A stretch of 19,980 nt of DNA from Chthoniobacterales bacterium (GTDB taxonomy: Bacteria; Verrucomicrobiota; Verrucomicrobiia; Chthoniobacterales; UBA10450). The notes beneath the pieces are model-generated. The model had not been told where the DNA came from. It saw only the letters and a list, made by a program, of their open reading frames with translations, and did no database searches. A program made the translations under genes and the position numbers. Shown here one piece after another: positions 1 to 7,010 of the stretch; position 1 is the stretch's first letter; every line of letters starts with the position of its first letter. The stretch covers positions 1 through 19,980 of the forward strand of contig JACCXL010000130.1 in NCBI GenBank assembly GCA_013697015.1, in the 5' to 3' direction.

Positions 1-1
1 C

Positions 2-844
2 TTGGCGGGAAAGGAGGATGTCATTCTGCTCGATAAATTATGTCATGCCTCGCTGATCGATGGAGCGAAACTAAGTGGCGCCGCTCTGCGCGTCTTTCCC
101 CACAATCATCTTGGGAAATTGGAAAGCCATCTCGAATGGGCACACCGAGAGCGTCCCGACGCTCGCATTCTCATCGTCACGGAATCGGTTTTTTCGATGG
201 ACGGCGATCGCACTCCCCTTTCCGAGTTGATCGATCTCAAGAAACGCTTCGGCGCGATGCTTCTCCTGGATGAAGCACATGCAATCGGAGTGCTCGGTCC
301 CGCCGGTCGAGGATTGGCCGCGGAGCTGAACCTAACGCAGCACGTGGACGTGCAGATGGGAACGTTGAGCAAGGCGCTCGGCGTGAGTGGAGGATATGTC
401 TGCGGCTCTCATTCGCTCATCGATTGGTTCGTAAACCGGGCGCGCTCGTTTATTTTTTCTACTGCGCCCCCGCCCGCTCTGGCGGCTGCTGCGCTCGCGG
501 CGATCGAGTTTCTCCAGAGCGAGGACGGAAAGACGCGCCGCCGCGTATTATGGGAGCGGATTAAACTGCTGCGACGTTCCCTGCCGACGCAAACGCCCGT
601 CGCAACCGCCACGCAAGTGACGGCCGAGGAGCTTGGCAGCGCGATCCACGTGTGGCCAGTCGGCGATGAGCGGACTGCCTTGAATCTTGCGCGCTCGCTC
701 CGAGGCGAAGGACTGCTTGTCCCAGCTATCCGATATCCTACCGTGGCGAGAGGATCGGCACGCTTAAGAATTACGGTGACAGCGGCGCACCATGAGACAC
801 AGATTTTGTCGCTCTGTGAAGCGCTCGCACGCCACGTCAAGTAA
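2..844 (+). CDS. bioF: 8-amino-7-oxononanoate synthase-like enzyme, 5' truncated by the window edge
   Basis: This is the C-terminal ~280 residues of a PLP-dependent alpha-oxoamine synthase; the family is about 390 aa, so roughly 110 residues lie outside the window. BioF condenses pimeloyl-ACP or pimeloyl-CoA with L-alanine to give 8-amino-7-oxononanoate, the first dedicated ring-forming step of biotin synthesis, in the cytoplasm. Visible landmarks in the numbering of the visible part are the cofactor-binding D-E-A-H at 90-93 followed by a G-rich GVLGPAGRG, and TLSKALG at 121-127 with K124 as the expected PLP Schiff-base lysine. The GGYVCGS and RARSFIFSTA stretches after it fit BioF better than KBL or serine palmitoyltransferase. 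No other biotin gene is in view, so the exact alpha-oxoamine synthase subtype is inferred. The gene ends with TAA inside an inverted repeat and converges on the small lipoprotein gene. Confidence 0.8.
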   Translation: MAGKEDVILLDKLCHASLIDGAKLSGAALRVFPHNHLGKLESHLEWAHRERPDARILIVTESVFSMDGDRTPLSELIDLKKRFGAMLLLDEAHAIGVLGPAGRGLAAELNLTQHVDVQMGTLSKALGVSGGYVCGSHSLIDWFVNRARSFIFSTAPPPALAAAALAAIEFLQSEDGKTRRRVLWERIKLLRRSLPTQTPVATATQVTAEELGSAIHVWPVGDERTALNLARSLRGEGLLVPAIRYPTVARGSARLRITVTAAHHETQILSLCEALARHVK

Positions 845-869
845 ACCGCCTGGCCCGCGGGCCGCGGTT
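844..869. terminator. Inverted repeat between two convergent genes, possible bidirectional terminator
   Basis: The outer arms AACCGC (844-849) and GCGGTT (864-869) are perfectly complementary. The inner palindrome GGCCCGCGGGCC spans 852-863, with a two-base CT bulge at 850-851. The TAA of the bioF-like gene (842-844) and the TAA of the lipoprotein gene (868-870, minus strand) lie at its two ends. The hairpin would be very GC-rich and would form in both transcripts. Neither side has a T-tract, so it is not a classical intrinsic terminator. It may work as a U-independent terminator or protect 3' ends. Structure is seen; function is inferred. Confidence 0.5.
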
Positions 870-1125
870 ATGGATGGGAGGCGGCAACGTCGCGAAGGAG
901 CGGCGATGGAACCAGCGCTGGATTGCGGTTCACATCGAGCGGGCCTTCCGCCGGAATATCCTCGGGACCTTGCGCGGGTGGCATCGGTTCAGCCTCGGCA
1001 GAGGCGTCGTTATGGCTCGCATACCTGCCCTCGACGCTTTTCCTGCTCGAACTCGTCCGCGTCGTGGTTTCGCAAGCAGTGAAAACTGCGAACGCGAGAA
1101 GACAAACGGCAATTCTGGCGATCAT
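868..1125 (-). CDS. Small predicted lipoprotein, Pro/Ala/Glu-rich, unknown function
   Basis: This is an 85-aa protein with a clear lipoprotein signal: a charged start (MIAR), a hydrophobic core (IAVCLLAFAVF) and a lipobox-like FTAC with the lipidated cysteine at residue 18. The mature part (residues 19-85) is short, low in complexity, and rich in Ser, Ala, Pro and Glu, with no recognisable domain. It is probably an envelope-anchored peptide. The ATG at 1125 is preceded by AAAGGAAG, eight bases upstream, one of the few clear Shine-Dalgarno sequences in the window. This and the lipobox make it a real gene rather than a chance ORF. It lies 131 bases downstream of mtnP on the same strand, with a hairpin in between. 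The family is not recognised. Confidence 0.7.
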   Translation of the reverse strand: MIARIAVCLLAFAVFTACETTTRTSSSRKSVEGRYASHNDASAEAEPMPPAQGPEDIPAEGPLDVNRNPALVPSPLLRDVAASHP

Positions 1126-1141
1126 GGTTCAGACTTCCTTT

Positions 1142-1160
1142 CGACGGAGAAGCTCCGTCG
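1142..1160 (-). promoter_or_regulatory. Perfect 8-bp inverted repeat just upstream of the lipoprotein ribosome binding site
   Basis: CGACGGAG (1142-1149) and CTCCGTCG (1153-1160) are exact reverse complements separated by three bases. On the minus strand the hairpin ends two or three bases before the AAAGGAAG ribosome binding site of the lipoprotein gene. It could be a 5'-UTR stem-loop affecting translation or stability, or a repressor operator. There is no T-tract, so termination is unlikely. The A/T-rich minus-strand stretch just upstream (about 1162-1182, with TATAGT and TATAGA) could hold a -10 element, but no convincing -35 was found. Confidence 0.4.
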
Positions 1161-1256
1161 CTGGTCTATAGATACTATATTCGTGTCGCGCTAGGCAACT
1201 ACGATCTTCGCTCCCGCAACGCCGCGAATTCTGTGACGCTCACGGTATCTAATCCT

Positions 1257-2129
1257 TCAGGATACGAATCGGCTGAGAATCGGCTGCAGCCGGCTGAGCG
1301 TCGCTGTAGGCCAAAGTTTTCGGTCCGTCACGAGCGCTGTATCGAGCGCGGAATGCTCCGGCCAGGTCGCGGCCGCTGGAATGCGTTGTATGACTTCCGG
1401 CAGGATCTTCTTCGCCGTCTCTGCGTTTGCCACTAGATGAGCGAAGACAGATTCTGCCGAGACCGGTTCCTCCTCAATTTTCCAGCAATCGTAATCCGTG
1501 ATCATCGCCATGGTGGCGAGTGCGATTTCCGCTTCGCGCGCCAATTTCGCCTCCGGCAGATTCGTCATTCCGATCACATCAAAGCCGTGGCGCCGGTTTA
1601 GTTCCGACTCGGCGCGCGTCGAGAAGGCTGGACCGTCCATGTTCACATAAGTACCACCGTTGTGCACCGTCACGCCGAGACCCTGGGCAGCTTGCGCCAA
1701 TAACTGCCGCAAATCCGCGCTGATCGGTTCAGCGAATCCGACGTGCGCCGCGATGCCTTCACCAAAAAACGTGTGCTCGGAGCCGCGGCTGGTCCGATCA
1801 TAAAACTGCGACGGTAAGAGCACATCGCGCGGTTTGTATTTTTCCTGCAAACTTCCAACCGCCGTCACACAGATGATCCACCGGACATTTAAGGAACGGA
1901 GCGCCCAGATATTGGCGCGATGATTCAGCTCGTGCGGCAACAGTCGATGCCCGCTCCCGTGCCGCGGCAGAAAGTAGATCTGGCGTCCATGCATGCGGCC
2001 GCCGATCAGAGCGTCTGAAGGCGGTCCAAACGGCGTCTCGACGTTGTGTTCCGCAGGCTCCGTCACGCCCTCCATCTGATACAGTCCGCTGCCACCTATG
2101 ATTCCGATTGCGGGAGCTTCGTCCTTCAT
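1257..2129 (-). CDS. mtnP: S-methyl-5'-thioadenosine phosphorylase
   Basis: This 290-aa enzyme is full length for the MTAP/PNP-II family. It phosphorolyses 5'-methylthioadenosine, the by-product of polyamine and quorum-signal synthesis, to adenine and 5-methylthioribose-1-phosphate for methionine salvage. Landmarks are the phosphate-binding GIIGGSGLY at 9-17, PRHG at 55-58, DGPAFSTRAES at 165-175, IGMTNLPEAKLAREA at 186-200 and TDYDCW at 211-216. The last motif, with its aspartates, matches MTAP rather than the Asn/Glu pattern of purine nucleoside phosphorylases. The start ATG follows a spacer with no evident Shine-Dalgarno. It diverges from the frameshifted gene at 2243. No other salvage gene is nearby. 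Related purine nucleosides could also be substrates. Confidence 0.92.
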   Translation of the reverse strand: MKDEAPAIGIIGGSGLYQMEGVTEPAEHNVETPFGPPSDALIGGRMHGRQIYFLPRHGSGHRLLPHELNHRANIWALRSLNVRWIICVTAVGSLQEKYKPRDVLLPSQFYDRTSRGSEHTFFGEGIAAHVGFAEPISADLRQLLAQAAQGLGVTVHNGGTYVNMDGPAFSTRAESELNRRHGFDVIGMTNLPEAKLAREAEIALATMAMITDYDCWKIEEEPVSAESVFAHLVANAETAKKILPEVIQRIPAAATWPEHSALDTALVTDRKLWPTATLSRLQPILSRFVS

Positions 2130-2242
2130 GAGAAGCGCGATTTAATCTTAACCAGTGACGATGGGAAGTGGATAATGTGCATCGCAGGCGCCCGAGAAAT
2201 TTCTGTTCATCGTGATGGTCGCGGCTTGATAATAAACAGCAC

Positions 2243-2886
2243 ATGAAAGCCGCGCTCCTCGATCCTGGCGATCATTGCTGCATCCGTCATTTCTTGCGTA
2301 TCGACGCCGTCTTCCCAAATGCGCTCCGCGACGCGATCGGAAAGCGCCGCTTTCGCCGAGGCGCCGCAAGATCGGCCCGGACTCGGAACCCAGTGGGGCG
2401 AGACGAGGGAATCCCGCGTCGTCGGAACTCAGTTCGAACGCGCGGATCCGGATACGCCTCTCGCCGTCGCCGCCATTAATTACAACGACGCTGCCGGCAT
2501 TCGCGCCATGGTGGGGGGCGCGATCTGGCAACGCGCCTGGCTTAAGAAATCGGACCGATCTCCGCCTGGAAATCGTGCTCTCCGTCGATGGACTCGATGT
2601 GCTTGACGGGAAAAAGGCTTCGTTCCGAAAACATGGCTACGTCGTTGGACCCCATCGCCACCTGGTCGTGGATGGTTTTCGCCAAAGCACCGAAGCAGTC
2701 GCAGCGTTTCGTTTCAGTCCCGTGCGCGAATCAAATGCGAACGAAAAATACGGCAACGCGCGCGACGTCGGCGTAATCGGAGCGGCCATCTTCAACGAAC
2801 GCGGAACTAATCCTTGGAGCGAACGCGAAGTGCGGCGGCGGTTGAAGGCAAATCCATTTCCGGGCGGCTTCGCCACGCCGCCGTAA
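2243..2886 (+). pseudogene. Secreted/lipoprotein-type conserved hypothetical, broken by two apparent frameshifts
   Basis: Coding signal passes through all three forward frames. An ATG at 2243 opens frame A, but the residues after it make sense only in the next frame (from 2247): a hydrophobic signal ILAIIAASV ending in a lipobox-like VISC. That frame continues to about 2518 with GLGTQWGETR, DTPLAVAAINYNDAAG and AMVG. From about 2512 the third frame carries the rest: NRTDLRLEIVLSVDGLDVL, GYVVGPHRHLVVDGFRQS, VAAFRFSP, DVGVIGAAIFNERGTNPW, then TAA at 2884-2886. The segments read as one protein of about 210 aa, resembling a family of secreted hypotheticals that I recall but cannot name. The second shift sits at a six-G run (2513-2518), where one G fewer would restore the frame. 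The first needs one base fewer near 2246-2250. Both could be assembly errors or true decay. It lies 61 bases upstream of miaB. Confidence 0.65.
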
Positions 2887-2947
2887 TTCCCGTTACCTTG
2901 TCAGCGATGGCGCACCCCGCCGTGCTGTGCCATTTTCCTGCCCGCCG

Positions 2948-4309
2948 ATGCCGAAATTTTTCATCAAGACCTATGGCTGCCAGATGAACGAGCGCGATTC
3001 GGAACAGGTGGCGCATTCTCTCATCGAACGCGGCTACGAAGCGGTCGCGCACGAGGGCGAGGCCGATGTGGTCCTCTTGAACACGTGCAGCGTGCGCGAT
3101 ATGGCGGAGCAGAAAGCTCTCGGAAAAATGGGGATGCTCGGGCAGCTGGCGAAGCGCCGCCCGGAAGTCGTGTTCGGATTTCTCGGATGCATGGCGCAAG
3201 CGCGCGGCAGGGCGTTGCTTAAAGGCCTCTCTCACATGGATCTTGTTGCCGGCACGCAGAAATTCCATCGCGTCGCGGATTACGTGGCAGAGTTGCTGGA
3301 GAAAAAGCGCGCGCGGCGCATGGATGATCCGCGATTTTCGATTTGCGACACCGAAGAAGAACCGGGTTCTCAAAAAACGATTCGTGACCAGCGGCTCTCG
3401 CCTCGGCAGGCGACGGCGTTCGTTTCCATCATGCAAGGTTGCAACATGCATTGCACATTTTGCATCGTTCCCAGAACGCGCGGCGCTGAACGCAGCCGCT
3501 CGATCGCGGAAATCGTTCTAGAAGTGCGAGCTCTGGTGGATCGCGGAATCAAGGAAGTGACACTTCTCGGCCAGATCGTGAATTTATATGGCCGGCACGA
3601 GTTTCCGAAAGTTGGCGGCAAGAGCCCTTTCGTGCAGTTACTCGAAGCGGTGCACGCAATCGATGGTCTCGATCGGCTCCGCTTCACTTCGCCGCATCCG
3701 ATCGGTTTTCGCGACGACTTGCTGCAGGCCTTCGTCGATCTGCCGAAACTCGCCGAGCACGTTCATCTTCCACTTCAATCCGGCTCCAATCGGATCCTGA
3801 AGGCCATGCATCGCACTTATACCGCCGAGAAATATCTCGCGCTCGTCGAGCGCATCCGCGGCACTCGCCGTGAAATCGCGATCACGACCGATGTCATCGT
3901 TGGATTTCCGGGCGAAGACGAGGAGGATTACGCGCAAACGCGTCAGCTCGTCGAGCACGTCCAGTTCGATAACGCCTTCATCTTCCGTTATTCCACGCGG
4001 CGCGACACGCCCGCGGCGGAGATGAGCGGTCAGCTCTCCGAGCAGGTGAAGGAAGAGCGGAACCAGGATCTGCTTCGAGTGGTGGATAGTTCAGCCCATC
4101 GGGCGAACGAACGACTGGTCGGTCGCAACGTGGAAATACTTTGCGAAGGACCGAGCCGGACGAATGTCGCGCGGCTCATGGGCCGAACCCGCACAAATAA
4201 GATCGTCGTCTTCGAAGGCGATCCCGCACTAACCGGAAAGCTGGTGCCGATCAACATCACGCAAGCAAATGGTTTCAGCTTGTATGGAACACCGCTGATG
4301 CAAACCTGA
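2948..4309 (+). CDS. miaB: tRNA-2-methylthio-N6-dimethylallyladenosine synthase (methylthiotransferase)
   Basis: MiaB is a radical-SAM enzyme that adds a methylthio group to isopentenyladenosine-37 of tRNAs reading UNN codons, using two [4Fe-4S] clusters. From the ATG at 2948 the protein is 453 aa, normal for the family. The N-terminal UPF0004 domain carries the three cluster cysteines C11 (TYGCQMN), C47 (LNTCSVR) and C81 (FLGCMAQ). The radical-SAM motif CNMHCTFC has C165, C169 and C172. A TRAM-like RNA-binding domain covers about 384-447. A GTG seven codons upstream (2927) is in frame, but the family begins at MPKFFIKTYGCQMNE, so ATG 2948 is preferred. The usual GQNVNSY-like motif reads GQIVNLY here (209-214), a mild variation. 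It heads a run of three plus-strand genes, with 14 bases to the next. Confidence 0.95.
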   Translation: MPKFFIKTYGCQMNERDSEQVAHSLIERGYEAVAHEGEADVVLLNTCSVRDMAEQKALGKMGMLGQLAKRRPEVVFGFLGCMAQARGRALLKGLSHMDLVAGTQKFHRVADYVAELLEKKRARRMDDPRFSICDTEEEPGSQKTIRDQRLSPRQATAFVSIMQGCNMHCTFCIVPRTRGAERSRSIAEIVLEVRALVDRGIKEVTLLGQIVNLYGRHEFPKVGGKSPFVQLLEAVHAIDGLDRLRFTSPHPIGFRDDLLQAFVDLPKLAEHVHLPLQSGSNRILKAMHRTYTAEKYLALVERIRGTRREIAITTDVIVGFPGEDEEDYAQTRQLVEHVQFDNAFIFRYSTRRDTPAAEMSGQLSEQVKEERNQDLLRVVDSSAHRANERLVGRNVEILCEGPSRTNVARLMGRTRTNKIVVFEGDPALTGKLVPINITQANGFSLYGTPLMQT

Positions 4310-4323
4310 CCGTCTTTCGCCGA

Positions 4324-4875
4324 ATGATTTACCATCTCTCTCTGCAAACGGCCGGGTTTCTGGCGGCGGCGATCCTGCTTCTGCTTACTCTCCCGGGATT
4401 GCTCAAGCCTGATGCTGTCCGGCAGGCGGCGGTTCGTCTGCCTCGCTCACGAACCGCAGGCATCACGCTGCTCTCGATCGATCTGCTCTGGAGTTTCTGG
4501 TTGCTCGCCACGATGGAAATGGGCGAGTTCTCCGCCTTTCGCCGCCCGCTTCTCATCGCGCTTCCCATTGGATTTTTCCTCGTCCTGCGCTTCGTCGATG
4601 AATTTCTCGCGGTGCGCGCACTCGGCATTCTTTGTTTGCTGGCCGGCGAGCCGCTGCTCGACGCCGCTTTCTTTCGCTACGAACACAGCCGGCTGCTCGT
4701 CACTATTTTCGCCTACTTCATCATCACCGCTGGTCTTTTTTGGGTGACGATGCCGTATCTACTCCGGGATCAAATTACTTGGGGCACAAAAAATTCCAAT
4801 AGGTGGCGCATCCTCCAAGGCCTCGGGGCGCTCTACGGTCTGGCGCTGCTCGTTTGCGCCTTCACCCGTTACTAG
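4324..4875 (+). CDS. Small multi-spanning membrane protein, unknown function
   Basis: This 183-aa protein is strongly hydrophobic, with likely membrane helices at about 8-27, 45-65, 75-92, 97-110 (short), 122-147 and 163-180, separated by short Arg-rich loops. No catalytic motif or known domain is visible. Acidic and aromatic residues near the helices (D53, W56 and W59; the R89/D92/E93 cluster) may be functional. It starts 14 bases after miaB and ends 30 bases before the GT9 gene on the same strand, suggesting one transcript. That placement does not reveal its role. A part in envelope biogenesis is only a guess from the GT9 neighbour. Confidence 0.75.
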   Translation: MIYHLSLQTAGFLAAAILLLLTLPGLLKPDAVRQAAVRLPRSRTAGITLLSIDLLWSFWLLATMEMGEFSAFRRPLLIALPIGFFLVLRFVDEFLAVRALGILCLLAGEPLLDAAFFRYEHSRLLVTIFAYFIITAGLFWVTMPYLLRDQITWGTKNSNRWRILQGLGALYGLALLVCAFTRY

Positions 4876-4905
4876 CCTCAGTTCACCTTTTGCACGTCCG
4901 CGCGG

Positions 4906-5835
4906 ATGAAGCGGATTCTAGTCATTCGAGGCGGCGCAATCGGCGACTTCATCCTCACGTTGCCAGCGATCAAGCTTCTGCGCGAAAGCTTTCCCGCGGC
5001 GCGGCTCGAAATACTGGGCTACCAACATATCGTCGCCCTCGCGGAGGAGCGCTTCTACGCCGACGCGACGCGCTCGATCGAATACGCGGGCTTGGCTGGG
5101 TTTTTTGCGCGCGGAGGCGAACTCGACGCGGACTTGGTATCATACTTCGGCAGCTTTGATCTGATCGTCAGTTATCTCTTCGATCCGGACGGTATTTTCG
5201 AAGAGAACGTCAAGCGCGCGCGGGCCGAAAGGTTTCTGGCCATTTCTCCCAAGATCGGATCGAGCGAACACGCTTCGCGTCAGCTCGCGCGTCCGCTAGA
5301 AGCGATCGGGCTTAAGCTCGGCGACTCCTCGAGCCTGCTGTTTCCATCCGCGGCAGACGGCGCAGCCGCGGAGACGATCGCCGGCGATGGGGAAACGATC
5401 CTAGCGCTCCATCCGGGAAGCGGCGGTGAGCGCAAGAATTGGCCGCTCCAGAATTGGTTCGCTCTCGGAGATCGCGTCCTTGAGAATCTCCCGGTCGGCG
5501 GCCGCATGCTGATCGTGGGCGGTGAGGCGGACGTCGCCCGCACAACGGCCTTGCGAGCGCATTGGAGCAATCCAGCGATCATTTTCGCCGAAGGGATACC
5601 GCTGCCGCACCTCGCCGCGGTCCTCGCGCGGAGCTTCTTCATTGGCCATGACAGCGGCATATCGCATCTCGCGGCGGCCGCCGGCGCCAAATGTCTCTTG
5701 CTGTTTGGACCGACCGATCCGGATATCTGGGCGCCTACCAATCCCGGGGTGACCGTGCTGCGCGCGCCGTGCGGGAATTTAGACGAGCTGACGGTCGCGA
5801 CCGTAACGGCTGCACTCGAGCGCGCTAAGAGCTAA
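4906..5835 (+). CDS. Glycosyltransferase family 9 (ADP-heptose:LPS heptosyltransferase-like)
   Basis: This is a 309-aa GT-B-fold transferase of the RfaF/WaaC/WaaQ type, which moves heptose from ADP-heptose onto the lipopolysaccharide core at the inner face of the cytoplasmic membrane. The N-terminal half begins MKRILVIRGGAIGDFILTLPA, with D14 at the position of the family's catalytic acid. The C-terminal nucleotide-sugar half carries HPGSGGERKNWP (169-180), GHDSGISHLAAAAGA (247-261, D249) and FGPTDPDIWAP (267-277). It is somewhat shorter than typical 340-350 aa members, mostly in the linker. The donor and acceptor cannot be read from sequence, so no specific waa symbol is given. It is the last gene of the miaB run and overlaps dnaN tail-to-tail by 11 bases. 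Confidence 0.87.
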   Translation: MKRILVIRGGAIGDFILTLPAIKLLRESFPAARLEILGYQHIVALAEERFYADATRSIEYAGLAGFFARGGELDADLVSYFGSFDLIVSYLFDPDGIFEENVKRARAERFLAISPKIGSSEHASRQLARPLEAIGLKLGDSSSLLFPSAADGAAAETIAGDGETILALHPGSGGERKNWPLQNWFALGDRVLENLPVGGRMLIVGGEADVARTTALRAHWSNPAIIFAEGIPLPHLAAVLARSFFIGHDSGISHLAAAAGAKCLLLFGPTDPDIWAPTNPGVTVLRAPCGNLDELTVATVTAALERAKS

Positions 5836-6922
5836 TGCGCATCGGCATCAAGACGTAAAGGAAAGGGCTTTGAATCTTCAGAACGCCCGGACTCATCTCG
5901 TCAATCAGATCGAGAAAAACTTCGTCCTCCGTCAGATTGCGGAGGGGCGCCATGAAAAATTCGGGGTTAAATGCGATGGAGAATTCACGGCCCTTGTAAG
6001 CCACCGCCAACGACTCTTTTGCTTCGCCCACTTCCGGCGTGTTCGCGGTGATGTCGATGTTGTTTTTGCTGAAGTTCAGTTTGATCGAATTGGATTTCTC
6101 GCTCGCCAGGAGCGAAACGCGATGAAGCGAATTCAGAAACGTTTCGCGCTCCAGCGTCACGCGCTCCTTCGTTTCCGACGGAATGACCTGCCGGTAGTTC
6201 GGATAATTCCCCTCGATCAACTTCGAAACAAGGAGGGTGTTGTTCAGATCGAACGCAATCTGGCTGCTGCCGATGCTGACCTTCACGTCGCCCTCGTCCG
6301 CGAGAAGCCGCTGCAACTCCGTCACCGCTTTCGTCGGCACGATGATGTCGGCTTCATGACTGCGCGGAAACTCCAGCTCGAGATCGACCATTGCGAGTCG
6401 CCGTCCGTCCGTCGCGACCAGGGTTAGTTTGTTTTCCTTCAAGCTGAAGAGGACGCCGTTCAACACATAGCGCGTTTCATCGGTCGAAATTGCATAGGAA
6501 GTTTTTCGCAGCCCATCGCGCAAATCTTTCTGCCGAATCGTGATGACCTTGGCGTCTTCAAATTTCGGCAGCGGCGGAAACTCCTCTTCCGGCAGTCCGA
6601 GGATTTTGAAGAAGCTCTGGCCGCTCCGAATCGACGCGGCGTTTTTCCCATCCACTTCGATCTGAATCTCGCTCGAAGGCAATTCGCGAATGATGGTGAA
6701 AAGGCGTCTGGCGGGCAGCGTGGTCGCACCTTCCTTTTCCACTCGCGCTTCGAAGCTTCCGCGCACTCCGACATCCAGATCGGTCGTCGTTAGGTGCACT
6801 TCGTCGCCCTTCGCTTGCAACAGAACGTTCGATAAGATCGGGAGCGTCGTGCGGGTGCTGACGACGTTCTGCACCTGTTGCAAACCCTCGAGCAGCTTTT
6901 CCTTTGTGACGCTAAATTTCAT
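5825..6922 (-). CDS. dnaN: DNA polymerase III beta subunit (sliding clamp)
   Basis: This 365-aa protein matches the full length of the bacterial beta clamp. The clamp dimerises into a ring around DNA and tethers polymerase III and other partners for processive replication. The start MKFSVTKEKLLEGLQQVQ and the first-domain LPILSNVLL are typical, as are TTDLDVGVR, LPARRLF, the mid-domain YVLNGVLF and ATDGRRLA, and the C-terminal YVLMPMRI that helps form the partner-binding pocket. Three topologically equal domains of about 120 residues are expected. It follows dnaA by 88 bases on the same strand, the classic dnaA-dnaN order. The next genes of the classical cluster (recF, gyrB) are absent: the gene ends by overlapping the convergent GT9 gene. 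Confidence 0.97.
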   Translation of the reverse strand: MKFSVTKEKLLEGLQQVQNVVSTRTTLPILSNVLLQAKGDEVHLTTTDLDVGVRGSFEARVEKEGATTLPARRLFTIIRELPSSEIQIEVDGKNAASIRSGQSFFKILGLPEEEFPPLPKFEDAKVITIRQKDLRDGLRKTSYAISTDETRYVLNGVLFSLKENKLTLVATDGRRLAMVDLELEFPRSHEADIIVPTKAVTELQRLLADEGDVKVSIGSSQIAFDLNNTLLVSKLIEGNYPNYRQVIPSETKERVTLERETFLNSLHRVSLLASEKSNSIKLNFSKNNIDITANTPEVGEAKESLAVAYKGREFSIAFNPEFFMAPLRNLTEDEVFLDLIDEMSPGVLKIQSPFLYVLMPMRISS

Positions 6923-7010
6923 GACAGAGAACGGACGAGCTAAGATGTAAGGCTTCGATTTTTATTCGGCAACCGCAAACTCGACCGTGCGCATTGAGAG
7001 CGGAAATCTC

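Noticed and set aside
2148..2531. Minus-strand open frame (127 codons) over the frameshifted gene
   Set aside because: Coding continuity and a signal peptide lie on the plus strand; the minus product looks random.
2807..3451. Minus-strand open frame (214 codons) over the start of miaB
   Set aside because: miaB has all cluster cysteines on the plus strand; this frame is a mirror artefact.
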